Made by a program: the position numbers and the translations under genes. This document shows positions 17,389 through 25,192 of a stretch of 33,541 bases of DNA, piece by piece. The stretch spans positions 1 through 33,541 of the forward strand of contig URZO01000044.1 in assembly GCA_900552465.1 (NCBI GenBank), in the 5' to 3' direction. The notes under the pieces were generated by a model, which saw only the letters and a program-made list of their open reading frames with translations, ran no database searches and was not told the origin of the DNA. The stretch comes from an uncultured Parabacteroides sp. (GTDB lineage Bacteria; Bacteroidota; Bacteroidia; Bacteroidales; Tannerellaceae). The stretch's first letter is position 1. Each line of letters opens with the position of its first letter.

Positions 17389-18693
17389 ATGATGGAATAT
17401 TGGCAGAAAGATATTGAAACCATGAATCGCAAAGATCTGGAAAAATTACAGTTGGAGCGATTGAAAAAGACAATAGAATTAGCCGGAAACTCTCCTTTCT
17501 ACAGTAAAGTATTCAAAGAAAACGGTATAACAGCCGATAGTATTCAATCCCTGGACGATCTGCAGAAGATTCCTTTTACAACGAAAGACGATCTCCGCAA
17601 CAATTATCCGTACGGTATGGCTGCCATACCTATTAAAGACTGCGTACGTATCCATTCATCCAGCGGAACAACTGGTAATCCGACTGTCGTACTACACTCG
17701 GCAAAAGACTTGGACCAGTGGGCGAACCAGGTTGCACGCTGTATGTATATGGTCGGCATACGCGACACCGATGTTTTCCAGAACACATCCGGCTACGGTA
17801 TGTTTACCGGCGGTTTGGGATTCCAGTACGGAGCTGAAAAATTAGGTTGCCTGACAGTGCCTGCCGCAGCCGGGAATACCAAACGGCAGATTAAGTTTAT
17901 TACAGATTTCGGAACGACCTGCCTCCATATCATACCCAGCTATGCGACCCGTCTGGCGGAAGTGATGTATGAAATAGGCCTCGACCCCCGTCGTGACACC
18001 AAACTGCATACCGTTTGTATCGGCGCCGAACCCCATTCGGAAGAACAGCGCCGCCGCATCGAACAGCTGTTAGGCGTAAAAGCATATAACTGTTTCGGAA
18101 TGTCGGAAATGAACGGTCCGGGTGTCGCATTCGAATGTACGGAACAAAACGGGCTTCATATCTGGGAAGACAACGTAATCGTTGAAATTGTCGACCCGGT
18201 CACTTTGCAGCCTGTAAAAGAAGGCGAAGTCGGGGAAATGGTCCTGACCACTATCAACCGAGAAGCCATGCCCTTGTTCCGCTACCGTACGCGCGACCTT
18301 ACCTGCTTCCTGCCTGGAGAATGCCCTTGCGGACGTACGCACAGACGGCTGGCACGTTTCAAAGGCCGCAGCGACGACATGATCATCCTGAAAGGCGTCA
18401 ACCTCTTCCCGATCCAGATAGAAAAGATTTTGATGCAGTTCAAGGAACTGGGCAGCAACTATCTGATCACAATCGAAACGGTAGGAAACAACGACGAAAT
18501 GCTGATCGAAGTTGAACTGAGCGATCTCTTTACCGACGATTACAGCGTGCTGCAACGTTTGGCAAAAGACATCCCCCGCCAGTTGAAAGACGAGTTGCTC
18601 CTGACCCCCCACCTGAAACTTGTTGCCAAAGGTTCTTTACCGGTACAGGAAGGAAAGGCGGTCCGTGTAAAAGACTTGCGCAAACTTTGCTAA
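17389..18693 (+). CDS. paaK: Phenylacetate--CoA ligase family protein (PaaK-like)
   Basis: A 434-residue adenylate-forming enzyme expected to activate an aryl acid such as phenylacetate or indoleacetate to its CoA thioester with ATP. It has the phosphate loop HSSSGTTGNPTV (residues 89-100), the A5-like motif YNCFGMSEMNGPGVAFEC, the hinge motif FRYRTRDLTCFLPGECPCGRTH, and the C-terminal GRSDDMIILKGVNLFPIQIE. These match anaerobic PaaK proteins. In anaerobes these enzymes usually serve aryl-acid salvage into aromatic amino acids through 2-oxoacid:ferredoxin oxidoreductases; none is in this window. A start one codon later (second Met) is equally possible. ACT-protein, accessory-protein and symporter genes follow on the same strand. 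Confidence 0.9.
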   Translation: MMEYWQKDIETMNRKDLEKLQLERLKKTIELAGNSPFYSKVFKENGITADSIQSLDDLQKIPFTTKDDLRNNYPYGMAAIPIKDCVRIHSSSGTTGNPTVVLHSAKDLDQWANQVARCMYMVGIRDTDVFQNTSGYGMFTGGLGFQYGAEKLGCLTVPAAAGNTKRQIKFITDFGTTCLHIIPSYATRLAEVMYEIGLDPRRDTKLHTVCIGAEPHSEEQRRRIEQLLGVKAYNCFGMSEMNGPGVAFECTEQNGLHIWEDNVIVEIVDPVTLQPVKEGEVGEMVLTTINREAMPLFRYRTRDLTCFLPGECPCGRTHRRLARFKGRSDDMIILKGVNLFPIQIEKILMQFKELGSNYLITIETVGNNDEMLIEVELSDLFTDDYSVLQRLAKDIPRQLKDELLLTPHLKLVAKGSLPVQEGKAVRVKDLRKLC

Positions 18694-18722
18694 TAGAATA
18701 TGAACTTTAAATAAACACAATC

Positions 18723-19148
18723 ATGACAGTCAATCAGATTTCTATTTTCCTGGAAAATAAATACGGCAAGCTCAGTGAAATCCTCGCAATGCTGGCCGAA
18801 GAAAAGATACGGATTATTGCAGCAACCGTTGCCGACACATCCGAATACGGTATTCTGCGCATTATCGTCAGCGACCCGCAGGAAGCATACAAAATACTGA
18901 AAAGTAATAATGTCAGCGCAAACCTGACCGACGTGTTGGCAATCGTCACCGATTCCTGTGCGGGCAGTTTTGCACAGACATTGTCCTGCTTCACAAAAGC
19001 AGGATTGAGCATCGAATATATGTATTGTTTCTCTGTCAAAGAGAAATCGATCCTGATCCTGCGCACAAACAACCGGGAAGCAGCCCGCGAAGTGATCCGC
19101 CGCCAGAATCTGGAATATATCTGCGAAAGCGATTTGATTAAATTATAA
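18723..19148 (+). CDS. Tandem ACT-domain protein
   Basis: This 141-residue protein consists of two ACT domains, roughly 1-68 (QISIFLENKYGKLSEILAMLAEEKIRI) and 70-141 (GSFAQTLSCFTKAGLSIEYMYCF). ACT domains bind amino acids or related small ligands and usually regulate a partner. Stand-alone tandem ACT proteins are commonly found next to aryl-acid CoA ligases of the PaaK type, as here (29-nt gap), which suggests that it senses an aromatic amino acid or acid. No catalytic or DNA-binding domain is attached. Confidence 0.9.
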   Translation: MTVNQISIFLENKYGKLSEILAMLAEEKIRIIAATVADTSEYGILRIIVSDPQEAYKILKSNNVSANLTDVLAIVTDSCAGSFAQTLSCFTKAGLSIEYMYCFSVKEKSILILRTNNREAAREVIRRQNLEYICESDLIKL

Positions 19149-19160
19149 AAACAACTCTAC

Positions 19161-19301
19161 ATGTTCGGAATTAGCGACCCTGGCATCTGGCTTGCCTATC
19201 TGTTAGCCTTAATATGCCTCTTTTATTCCATTTGGTTTGGCGTAACCCATTGGAATAAAAGCGACGAAGACAGTACTAACTCACAAGAGCCGGAAAAATG
19301 A
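19161..19301 (+). CDS. Symporter small accessory protein (46 residues)
   Basis: The reading frame begins ATG TTC GGA ATT AGC GAC CCT and encodes 46 residues: an N-terminal MFGISDPGIWLAYLL, one transmembrane helix (about 8-28), then a hydrophilic acidic tail (SDEDSTNSQEPEK). Its TGA overlaps the ATG of the downstream SSS symporter (ATGA at 19298-19301), so the two are translationally coupled. Short MFGxxDPGIWLAYLL proteins directly before SSS symporters are a recognised accessory family; their exact function is not known. It lies 12 nt after the ACT gene. Confidence 0.85.
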   Translation: MFGISDPGIWLAYLLALICLFYSIWFGVTHWNKSDEDSTNSQEPEK

Positions 19302-20857
19302 ACACACTGACTTTAGGTATCGTAGTAATCATCTATATGTTTATCCTGGCATGGCTGGGATACATCGGATACAAACAGACGAAAAATGCCAGCGACTATT
19401 TGCTGGGGGGACGGAAAGTAAACCCTATTATCATGGCCCTCTCATACGGGGCGACATTCATCTCCGCATCGGCCATTGTCGGCTTCGGGGGCGTTGCCGC
19501 CACGTTCGGTATGGGAATCCAATGGCTGTGTTTGTTGAATATGTTTATGGGCGTTGTCATCGCTTTTATCGTCTTCGGGCGTAACACCCGCAAATTAGGC
19601 GAAAAGTATAACGCCCGCACTTTCCCGCAATTATTGGGAGTGCATTATAAGTCTCGCTCCATACAGGTTTTTATCGCCGCTGTTATCTTTATCGGCATGC
19701 CGCTGTATGCAGCGGTCGTGATGAAGGGAGGCGCTGTGTTTATCGAACAGATGTTCCATATAGACCTGCATCTGGCCTTGCTGATCTTCACCCTTATTGT
19801 TGCTGCCTATGTAATCACGGGAGGTATCAAAGGTGTGCTGTACACGGATGCCCTGCAGGCTGTTATCATGTTTGCCTGTATGCTTTTCCTCCTCTTCTGG
19901 TTCTACCGGGTGATGGATATGGGTTTCATCGAAGCCAACCATAAGCTGACGGAGATAGCTCCACTCGTTCCGGAACGCTTTAAAGAGTTGGGGCATCAGG
20001 GATGGACAGCAATGCCTGTAACCGGATCTCCACAGTGGTACACGCTGGTGACTTCCCTGATCCTGGGCGTCGGTATCGGTTGTCTGGCACAGCCTCAGTT
20101 GGTGGTACGCTTTATGATGGTGGAAAGCACCAAGCAGCTGAACCGGGGCGTTTTGATCGGCTGTGTCTTCCTGATCGTAACAGTTGGGGCCATTTATCAT
20201 GTCGGTGCCCTGTCGAACCTGTTTTTCCTGAAAACGGAAGGCGTGGTTGCTTCCGAAGCGATCAAGGATATGGACAAAATTATCCCGCTGTTTATCGGCC
20301 GGGCGATGCCGGAATGGTTCAGCGCCGTGTTTATGTTGTGTATCCTGTCGGCAAGTATGTCCACGCTCAGTGCGCAGTTCCATACAATGGGAGCTTCTTT
20401 CGGTGCCGATATTTTCCCCGGGTTGGGGCATAAAAAGAGCAACACGAACTCGACAATGGGCGTACGCATCGGCGTGCTTTGTGCCATTTTGGTCAGCTAC
20501 ATTATCTGTTATACGCTGAGTGCAGGTATTATCGCACGCGGAACAGCCCTGTTCATGGGGGTTTGTGCCGTTACTTTCCTCCCCGCCTACTTCTGCTCCC
20601 TTTTCTGGAAGAAAGCGACCAAAGAAGGAGCACTTGCCAGTTTATGGACGGGAGCATTGGCAAGTCTTTTTGCGATGCTGTTCCTCCATAAAGCAGAAGC
20701 AGGTGCGGTTGGCCTGTGCAAAATGTTGTTTGGCCGGGATGTCCTGATCGATGTTTACCCCTGGTTTGCCATCGATCCGATCCTGTTTGCATTGCCGTTA
20801 TCAGTCCTTGCAATGGTTTTGGTAAGCCTGATGACGTATAAAAAGCAAGCGATTTAA
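19298..20857 (+). CDS. Sodium:solute symporter (SSS/SLC5 family)
   Basis: A 519-residue inner-membrane transporter with about 13 helices. It has the N-terminal SSS pattern NASDYLLGGRKVNPIIMALSYGATFISASAIVGFGGVA and the core VIAFIVFGRNTRKLGEKYNARTFPQLLG, plus CILSASMSTLSAQFHTMGAS in the Na+-binding helix region. The family drives uptake with the Na+ gradient, which this organism can make with NQR. The substrate is not readable from sequence; the co-operon PaaK-like ligase and ACT protein suggest an aryl or other organic acid. The ATG is coupled to the accessory-protein gene. A small A+T-rich inverted repeat (20866-20880) follows. Confidence 0.92.
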   Translation: MNTLTLGIVVIIYMFILAWLGYIGYKQTKNASDYLLGGRKVNPIIMALSYGATFISASAIVGFGGVAATFGMGIQWLCLLNMFMGVVIAFIVFGRNTRKLGEKYNARTFPQLLGVHYKSRSIQVFIAAVIFIGMPLYAAVVMKGGAVFIEQMFHIDLHLALLIFTLIVAAYVITGGIKGVLYTDALQAVIMFACMLFLLFWFYRVMDMGFIEANHKLTEIAPLVPERFKELGHQGWTAMPVTGSPQWYTLVTSLILGVGIGCLAQPQLVVRFMMVESTKQLNRGVLIGCVFLIVTVGAIYHVGALSNLFFLKTEGVVASEAIKDMDKIIPLFIGRAMPEWFSAVFMLCILSASMSTLSAQFHTMGASFGADIFPGLGHKKSNTNSTMGVRIGVLCAILVSYIICYTLSAGIIARGTALFMGVCAVTFLPAYFCSLFWKKATKEGALASLWTGALASLFAMLFLHKAEAGAVGLCKMLFGRDVLIDVYPWFAIDPILFALPLSVLAMVLVSLMTYKKQAI

Positions 20858-20908
20858 AGATATTAGCTTTTATTAAAAGCGAAAGAACAAAATTTAATAC
20901 ATTATCTA

Positions 20909-20938
20909 TTGACAGCTACAGGAATACCCGTATATTTG
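20909..20938 (+). promoter_or_regulatory. Bacteroidetes-type promoter of the small RNA unit
   Basis: TTGA at 20909-20912 as the -33 element is separated by about 19 nt from TATATTTG at 20931-20938, a full match to the -7 consensus TAnnTTTG. This is the best two-part promoter in the window. Predicted start of transcription is near 20945. Confidence 0.7.
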
Positions 20939-20944
20939 CACTGT

Positions 20945-21022
20945 GGTTTTTTCATAATAGTATTAGATTTAAGGTTAACAAAGTTGGTTAGGGGTTGTCG
21001 TGAGACAGCCTTTAATTTTTTA
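20945..21022 (+). ncRNA. Putative small non-coding RNA (Bacteroidales repeated sRNA/leader type)
   Basis: A strong promoter (20909-20938) and a terminator-like hairpin (20993-21022) bracket a stretch of about 78 nt that contains no open frame. The 5' half, including TTCATAATAGTATTAGATT (20951-20969), resembles from memory a sequence that recurs in many Bacteroidales genomes, possibly the Bacteroidales-1 or FopS-type small RNAs; family assignment is uncertain. The unit lies between the symporter gene and the ABC binding-protein gene. If the hairpin is leaky it would be a leader for the ABC genes; if not, it is an independent sRNA. Confidence 0.6.
20993..21022 (+). terminator. Intrinsic terminator of the small RNA
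   Basis: GGTTGTC (20993-20999) pairs with GACAGCC (21004-21010) around a GTGA tetraloop (GNRA type), with one G-U pair. TTTAATTTTTTA follows. Confidence 0.65.
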
Positions 21023-21087
21023 TATACATTCCTTCCATTAAGACATCGCTTCCCATCCATCATCCCTTACACAGGTATAAAGAAAAA

Positions 21088-21180
21088 GTTTCATAAGCAT
21101 GGAACAAAAGTTTCTCCCCGAGGGAACAAAAGTTTCACCGGCAGGAAACTAAAGTTTCACCCTGAAGAAAAAGGTGAAAC
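21088..21180 (-). repeat. 22-bp-period repeat element, copy 2 (inverted relative to copy 1)
   Basis: GTTTC cores occur at 21088, 21110, 21132 and 21154, exactly 22 bp apart, ending in a 27-nt hairpin GTTTCACC (21154-21161) / GGTGAAAC (21173-21180). Read on the minus strand, hairpin head and unit order are the same as in copy 1 at 7337-7430, including the 27-nt hairpin length and the order of TTTAGTT then TTTTGTT units. It lies in the 5' region of the ABC transporter genes. Function unknown. Confidence 0.85.
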
Positions 21181-21206
21181 TTTTTTATCCATCGCAAGTT
21201 TTTGCT

Positions 21207-21214
21207 TAAGTTTG
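21207..21214 (+). promoter_or_regulatory. Possible -7 element for the ABC transporter genes
   Basis: TAAGTTTG matches TAnnTTTG, 18 nt before the ATG at 21233. No clear -33 element was seen; a start here would exclude the upstream sRNA from the ABC transcript. Confidence 0.35.
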
Positions 21215-21232
21215 CCGGAAACTTATGAAGCG

Positions 21233-22144
21233 ATGACATTTCTCAGATGCCTTTGTTTGCTGTTTATTTTATGCTGTTGTAACAGTCCGAAGAAAGAAGC
21301 CGAAGCGATACGCGTCTCCGTCCTTCGCGGCCCGTCTGCCATTGCTTTTGCCGAATGGATGGGGAATGCTCCGGAAATAGACGGCAAGCCGGTTCTTGTA
21401 CGGCTGGTCGATTCTCCTGACTTGATGCAGGCTGAAATGATTAAGGGAGAAGCCGATATCGCCGTACTGCCTATGATCAGCGCTGCCAACCTGCATAATA
21501 AAGGTGTACAATACCATCTGGCCGGATGTCCGGTATGGGGCACTCTCTACTTGGTCGGTAAACCCACCAAAGAAACTTCCAAAGAGAATAAGCCCGTTTT
21601 GCATATATTCGGTGCAGGAACTACGCCGGATATCCTCACACGTTATTATCTCGACAGGCATAAACTCGATTATTCCCGAAACTACATATTTACGACTGCA
21701 CGCGAAGTGATGCAAGGACTGCTGGCCGGAAAGGTGGACAACGCCGTCTTGGGAGAACCATTCCTGAGCATGGCTTTGCGTAAGGACAGCACGCTGCAAA
21801 TCCTGGCAGACCTTAACAGGCCGGATTCCGCCTTTTCCGGGTTCGCCCAGACAGCAGTGCTCTATGCTCCTGCCCTGAAAGGGAAACAGGCCGAAATAGA
21901 CAGCCTGCTCCAATCTTCCTGCCGCTTTGCAACCGAACATCCGGAACAGGCGATCCGCATACTGGAAACGGAAGGTGTCTTTGCACCGGGAATGCTGACT
22001 CCCGAAAGCGTTGAACGGTGTAAGATCGATTATAAGCCTGCCTCCGAAGCAAAAGAAAACATAGTCCGTTTCTTGCAATTGATAGAAGAATATGAACCGA
22101 AAGCCCTCGGCGGGAAACTCCCGGACGAAGGCTTTTATAAATAG
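21233..22144 (+). CDS. ABC transporter substrate-binding lipoprotein (SsuA/ThiY-like)
   Basis: The ATG at 21233 (MTFLRCLCLLFILCCCNSPKK) gives 303 residues with a lipoprotein-type signal ending in a Cys cluster (residues 14-16). Frames that extend upstream run through the sRNA and repeat and are rejected. The mature part resembles the NMT1/SsuA periplasmic binding fold: LRGPSAIAFAEW, GEADIAVLPMISAANLHNKG, LHIFGAGTTPDILTRYYL and LAGKVDNAVLGEPFLSMAL. Members bind sulfonates, nitrate, or thiamine precursors; the ligand here cannot be told from sequence. The fused permease-ATPase gene starts 7 nt downstream, so the pair makes a complete importer. Confidence 0.88.
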   Translation: MTFLRCLCLLFILCCCNSPKKEAEAIRVSVLRGPSAIAFAEWMGNAPEIDGKPVLVRLVDSPDLMQAEMIKGEADIAVLPMISAANLHNKGVQYHLAGCPVWGTLYLVGKPTKETSKENKPVLHIFGAGTTPDILTRYYLDRHKLDYSRNYIFTTAREVMQGLLAGKVDNAVLGEPFLSMALRKDSTLQILADLNRPDSAFSGFAQTAVLYAPALKGKQAEIDSLLQSSCRFATEHPEQAIRILETEGVFAPGMLTPESVERCKIDYKPASEAKENIVRFLQLIEEYEPKALGGKLPDEGFYK

Positions 22145-22151
22145 CCGGATC

Positions 22152-23528
22152 ATGAAGAAAAGCGTCTTTACACTCATATCAATCGGCCTTTTATTGCTCG
22201 CCTGGCAACTGCTGGCAATGCTTGTCGGCTTGCCGGACCTAGTACCGCCCCGCCTGTTGGAGACACTGGTTATGCTTTTCACATCCGGATCGTTCTATCA
22301 GTCTGTTGCAGCCACTCTGCTACGGGGCATTACAGGCATGTTGATCTCTTTGATCGTTGCTACGGGAATCGCTTTCCTGTTCAATAAGCGGGAATGGATA
22401 TACGAGTTGTTCCGTCCCTTGCTGGCAATTATGCGGTCCGTTCCGGTTATATCCTTTATTCTTCTGGCATTGATTTTCCTACGCCCGGAAAGTATTCCCT
22501 TGATGATTGCTTTCCTGACCATGTTTCCGCTCCTTACGGAAAACCTGACAAAAGGAATCCGCAACCAGCGGAAAGAGCTTTCAATCATGGCCCGCCAATT
22601 CCGGATCGGACGATGGAACAGGTTGACGCAAGTCATCTATCCGCAATTGAAACCATTTCTGTATAGCGGCCTCGCTTCTGCATCCGGCTTCGGCTGGCGT
22701 GCTATTATCATGGGAGAAGTATTGGCGCAATGCAGCCCGGGTATCGGCGGAGAGATGAAACAGGCGCAAGTCTTCATTGCCGTTCCCGAACTGATGGCGT
22801 GGACGATTGTAGCGATACTGATCAGTTATCTTTTCGATAAAGGAATCAGTTGGTTAGGGAGACAACAATTTCCTATATGTTATAACAAGCATACCTCCGA
22901 ATTGCTGGCGCCGAAGGGTTGTTGCGAAATCCGGATGGACAATGTTTCATTCCAATACGGCACACAGACTGTGTTGTCCCATTTCAACTATACCTTTGAG
23001 AAAGGAGTTATTTACGGAATCACAGCTCCTTCCGGAACCGGCAAGACAACATTGCTCAACCTTGCCGGCAGTATTTTGCAACCGGTGCAAGGAAAGATCG
23101 AAAAAAACTGTAAAGGAGGAATAATAGCCAGCGTATTCCAAGAGCCGGAACTACTTGGCCAACTGACAACAACAGAAAACATCGCTTTCCCTTTAGCGAG
23201 TCACTTGAAAAAAGAGGCCGCTTTGCAACAAGCCGTTTCCTTATTAAAAGAGATGGAGTTGGATGGTCTGGAAAACCGTTACCCGCATGAATTGAGTTTC
23301 GGGCAGCAACAACGGGTTGCAATCGCCCGCGCCCTCGCTTATCCTTCCCCGATCCTGTTGATGGACGAACCGTTCAAAGGATTGGACGAAGCCTTGTGCA
23401 GCCGGATTATCGGACGTATTCGCCAGCGGCAGGCCATAAGCAGTCAAACGATCCTTTTCACTTCCCATAATCCGGAAGAACTGCGTTTACTGGCTGACCG
23501 GATCATCCGGCTGAACCAACCTGATTAG
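22152..23528 (+). CDS. Fused ABC permease-ATPase (one-polypeptide importer core)
   Basis: Starting at the ATG 7 nt after the binding-protein gene (MKKSVFTLIS), this 458-residue protein joins two normally separate subunits. Residues 1-240 are an SsuC/TauC-type permease with about six helices and the EAA-like segment MARQFRIGRWNRLTQVIYPQLKP. Residues 257-458 are a nucleotide-binding domain: Walker A APSGTGKTT (292-300), Q-loop Gln330, signature LSFGQ (381-385), Walker B ILLMDE (401-406) and His439. Walker A begins with Ala rather than Gly, and the signature has Phe for the first Gly, but Lys298, Glu406 and the H-loop are intact, so activity is likely. A homodimer would give the full transporter. 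The stop codon overlaps that of the convergent kinase gene. Confidence 0.9.
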   Translation: MKKSVFTLISIGLLLLAWQLLAMLVGLPDLVPPRLLETLVMLFTSGSFYQSVAATLLRGITGMLISLIVATGIAFLFNKREWIYELFRPLLAIMRSVPVISFILLALIFLRPESIPLMIAFLTMFPLLTENLTKGIRNQRKELSIMARQFRIGRWNRLTQVIYPQLKPFLYSGLASASGFGWRAIIMGEVLAQCSPGIGGEMKQAQVFIAVPELMAWTIVAILISYLFDKGISWLGRQQFPICYNKHTSELLAPKGCCEIRMDNVSFQYGTQTVLSHFNYTFEKGVIYGITAPSGTGKTTLLNLAGSILQPVQGKIEKNCKGGIIASVFQEPELLGQLTTTENIAFPLASHLKKEAALQQAVSLLKEMELDGLENRYPHELSFGQQQRVAIARALAYPSPILLMDEPFKGLDEALCSRIIGRIRQRQAISSQTILFTSHNPEELRLLADRIIRLNQPD

Positions 23529-25033
23529 GAAACTTTTACCGGTGAGCAAGGAATCGCAAACCAGAAGGTAGACCCTTTTCCTACTTCCGACTCGACGCCT
23601 ATTTCCCCTTTCAACATAGAAATAATGGTTTTGCAGATGGAAAGCCCGAGCCCTGTTCCCTGTTTAAACATATCCAATTTGACAAAGCGGTCAAAGACAG
23701 ACGACAGATGTTCTTTCGCAATACCGGTTCCCGTATCTGTGACATACGCATAAATCCCCGTTTCCGTAATTCTATATCCGAAGCGGATGGAACCGGAAGA
23801 GGTAAACTTAATCGCATTAGACAGAAAATTGGTAATCACCTGCGTTAACCGCGTCTTTTCCGATTCGATATAATAATCATTGCCGTCAGTCTCAAAACAA
23901 ACCTTTACACCCGGTTCGGCCCGCAGAGAAAAGGCCCGCTCCTGCGGTTGGAATATCTCATTCAGGCGGAAAGTAGTGTACACAAATTCCAACTTGCCGG
24001 ATTCGATCTTGGAGATGTCCAGAATATCCCCGATCAGCTGCAACAGAAACTCGTTGCTCGACTGGATAATCTGCAGATATTCCTGCTTTTCTTCCTCCGT
24101 ATCAGCCTGCGCCAACAAGGTTGAAAAACCAACTATCGCATTCAACGGCGTACGGATTTCATGACTCATATTCGCGATAAAGGCCGATTTCATCCGGTCG
24201 CTTTCCTCTGCCAGATGTTTGGCCCGGACATCTTCCTCATGTTGCTTGTCCACTGTGATATCACGCAGAATACCAATTGCTTTGGATGGCTTGCCATCCT
24301 TGTCATATTCATAGACTTCCCCGACCTTTTCCAGCCACACATATTCATCCGAGAAGTAATGGCAACGAAAACTCAGGCGGAGCGAATCGGTTTCTCCCCG
24401 TGCAAAAGCATTGACCACATCCCGATACATTTGTTGCTCATCCGGATGTATCTTTTCAGTAAAACTCTCATGGGTAATAAACGTATGAATAATCTCTCCA
24501 TCTTTGGCAAAAGAAAGCTCGGCTGTCTCATTGATTACATCCCAAATCCAGGGATATATCTTACCGGCCTGACAGGAAAGAGCCAGACGCTTGTTGTTTT
24601 CCTGCTGTTCCTCTTCAATCTGTTGCTGACGGGTGATATCCCAGGACATTCCCAACAAATAAGGGGCTTTTCCTTCGCGGGGAACTAACATCTTCATCGT
24701 GTCGATCGAACGAAGGACACCCTCTCTGTCTATCATTTGCTCAACAAACCGCTGTGTCTTCTGGCTTTTCAACACATCCAGATCCTTATCCCGGAAAGCC
24801 TGTGCCACTACGGGATCGTCAAATAGTTCAAAATCAGTTTTTCCGACAATATCTCCGTGATACTGCCCATATAACTGTTCCATCATCGGACTCGAATAGA
24901 CATAACGGAAATCATTACCGGTATCCTTTACAAAAAGATACATAGGGACGGAACTAACTATATTCGAAAGCAAACCGGATAAATCCTTATATTCTTGTTC
25001 TAATACTTTTTCATCAGGAAAGACAGACATCAT
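23525..25033 (-). CDS. PAS-domain sensor histidine kinase (orphan)
   Basis: A 502-residue soluble-looking kinase with two PAS domains, about 20-137 (VGKTDFELFDD ... LLGMSWDITRQQ) and about 150-265 (PAS/PAC with GKPSKAIGILRDITVDK). HisKA follows with His291 in NMSHEIRTPLNAIVGFS, then HATPase_c (NFLSNAIKFTSSG, VTDTGTGIA, GTGLGLSICKTI). It lacks the receiver domain found in the related kinase at 15553-17202, and no response regulator is adjacent, so its partner is elsewhere. No transmembrane segments are seen. Its stop (23525-23527) overlaps the convergent ABC gene stop by 3 nt of shared sequence. The second codon is also Met. Confidence 0.93.
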   Translation of the reverse strand: MMSVFPDEKVLEQEYKDLSGLLSNIVSSVPMYLFVKDTGNDFRYVYSSPMMEQLYGQYHGDIVGKTDFELFDDPVVAQAFRDKDLDVLKSQKTQRFVEQMIDREGVLRSIDTMKMLVPREGKAPYLLGMSWDITRQQQIEEEQQENNKRLALSCQAGKIYPWIWDVINETAELSFAKDGEIIHTFITHESFTEKIHPDEQQMYRDVVNAFARGETDSLRLSFRCHYFSDEYVWLEKVGEVYEYDKDGKPSKAIGILRDITVDKQHEEDVRAKHLAEESDRMKSAFIANMSHEIRTPLNAIVGFSTLLAQADTEEEKQEYLQIIQSSNEFLLQLIGDILDISKIESGKLEFVYTTFRLNEIFQPQERAFSLRAEPGVKVCFETDGNDYYIESEKTRLTQVITNFLSNAIKFTSSGSIRFGYRITETGIYAYVTDTGTGIAKEHLSSVFDRFVKLDMFKQGTGLGLSICKTIISMLKGEIGVESEVGKGSTFWFAIPCSPVKVS

Positions 25034-25154
25034 ACATACAATTTTTATGACATAAGAAAAAACATTCTGGAGGCAAATGTCTTGAAAATAAACGTCACTT
25101 GCAAATATTTCGAGAAAGAACTCGTAAGCGGAAGCTAAATAAACACCAAACTGT

Positions 25155-25162
25155 TATCTTTG
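25155..25162 (+). promoter_or_regulatory. Probable -7 element for tex-ybaK
   Basis: TATCTTTG matches TAnnTTTG, 30 nt before the ATG at 25193. Confidence 0.5.
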
Positions 25163-25192
25163 TAACTCAAACGTAAAGAAATTATAAGTTAT

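Noticed and set aside
20909..21232. Upstream extension of the ABC binding protein from a TTG
   Set aside because: It would translate through the sRNA, its terminator and the 22-bp repeat; the ATG at 21233 gives a proper lipoprotein signal.
21269..22282. Long open frame antisense to the ABC binding protein (337 codons)
   Set aside because: It mirrors the codon pattern of the sense gene, which has a clear lipoprotein signal and binding-protein motifs; the antisense product matches nothing recognisable.
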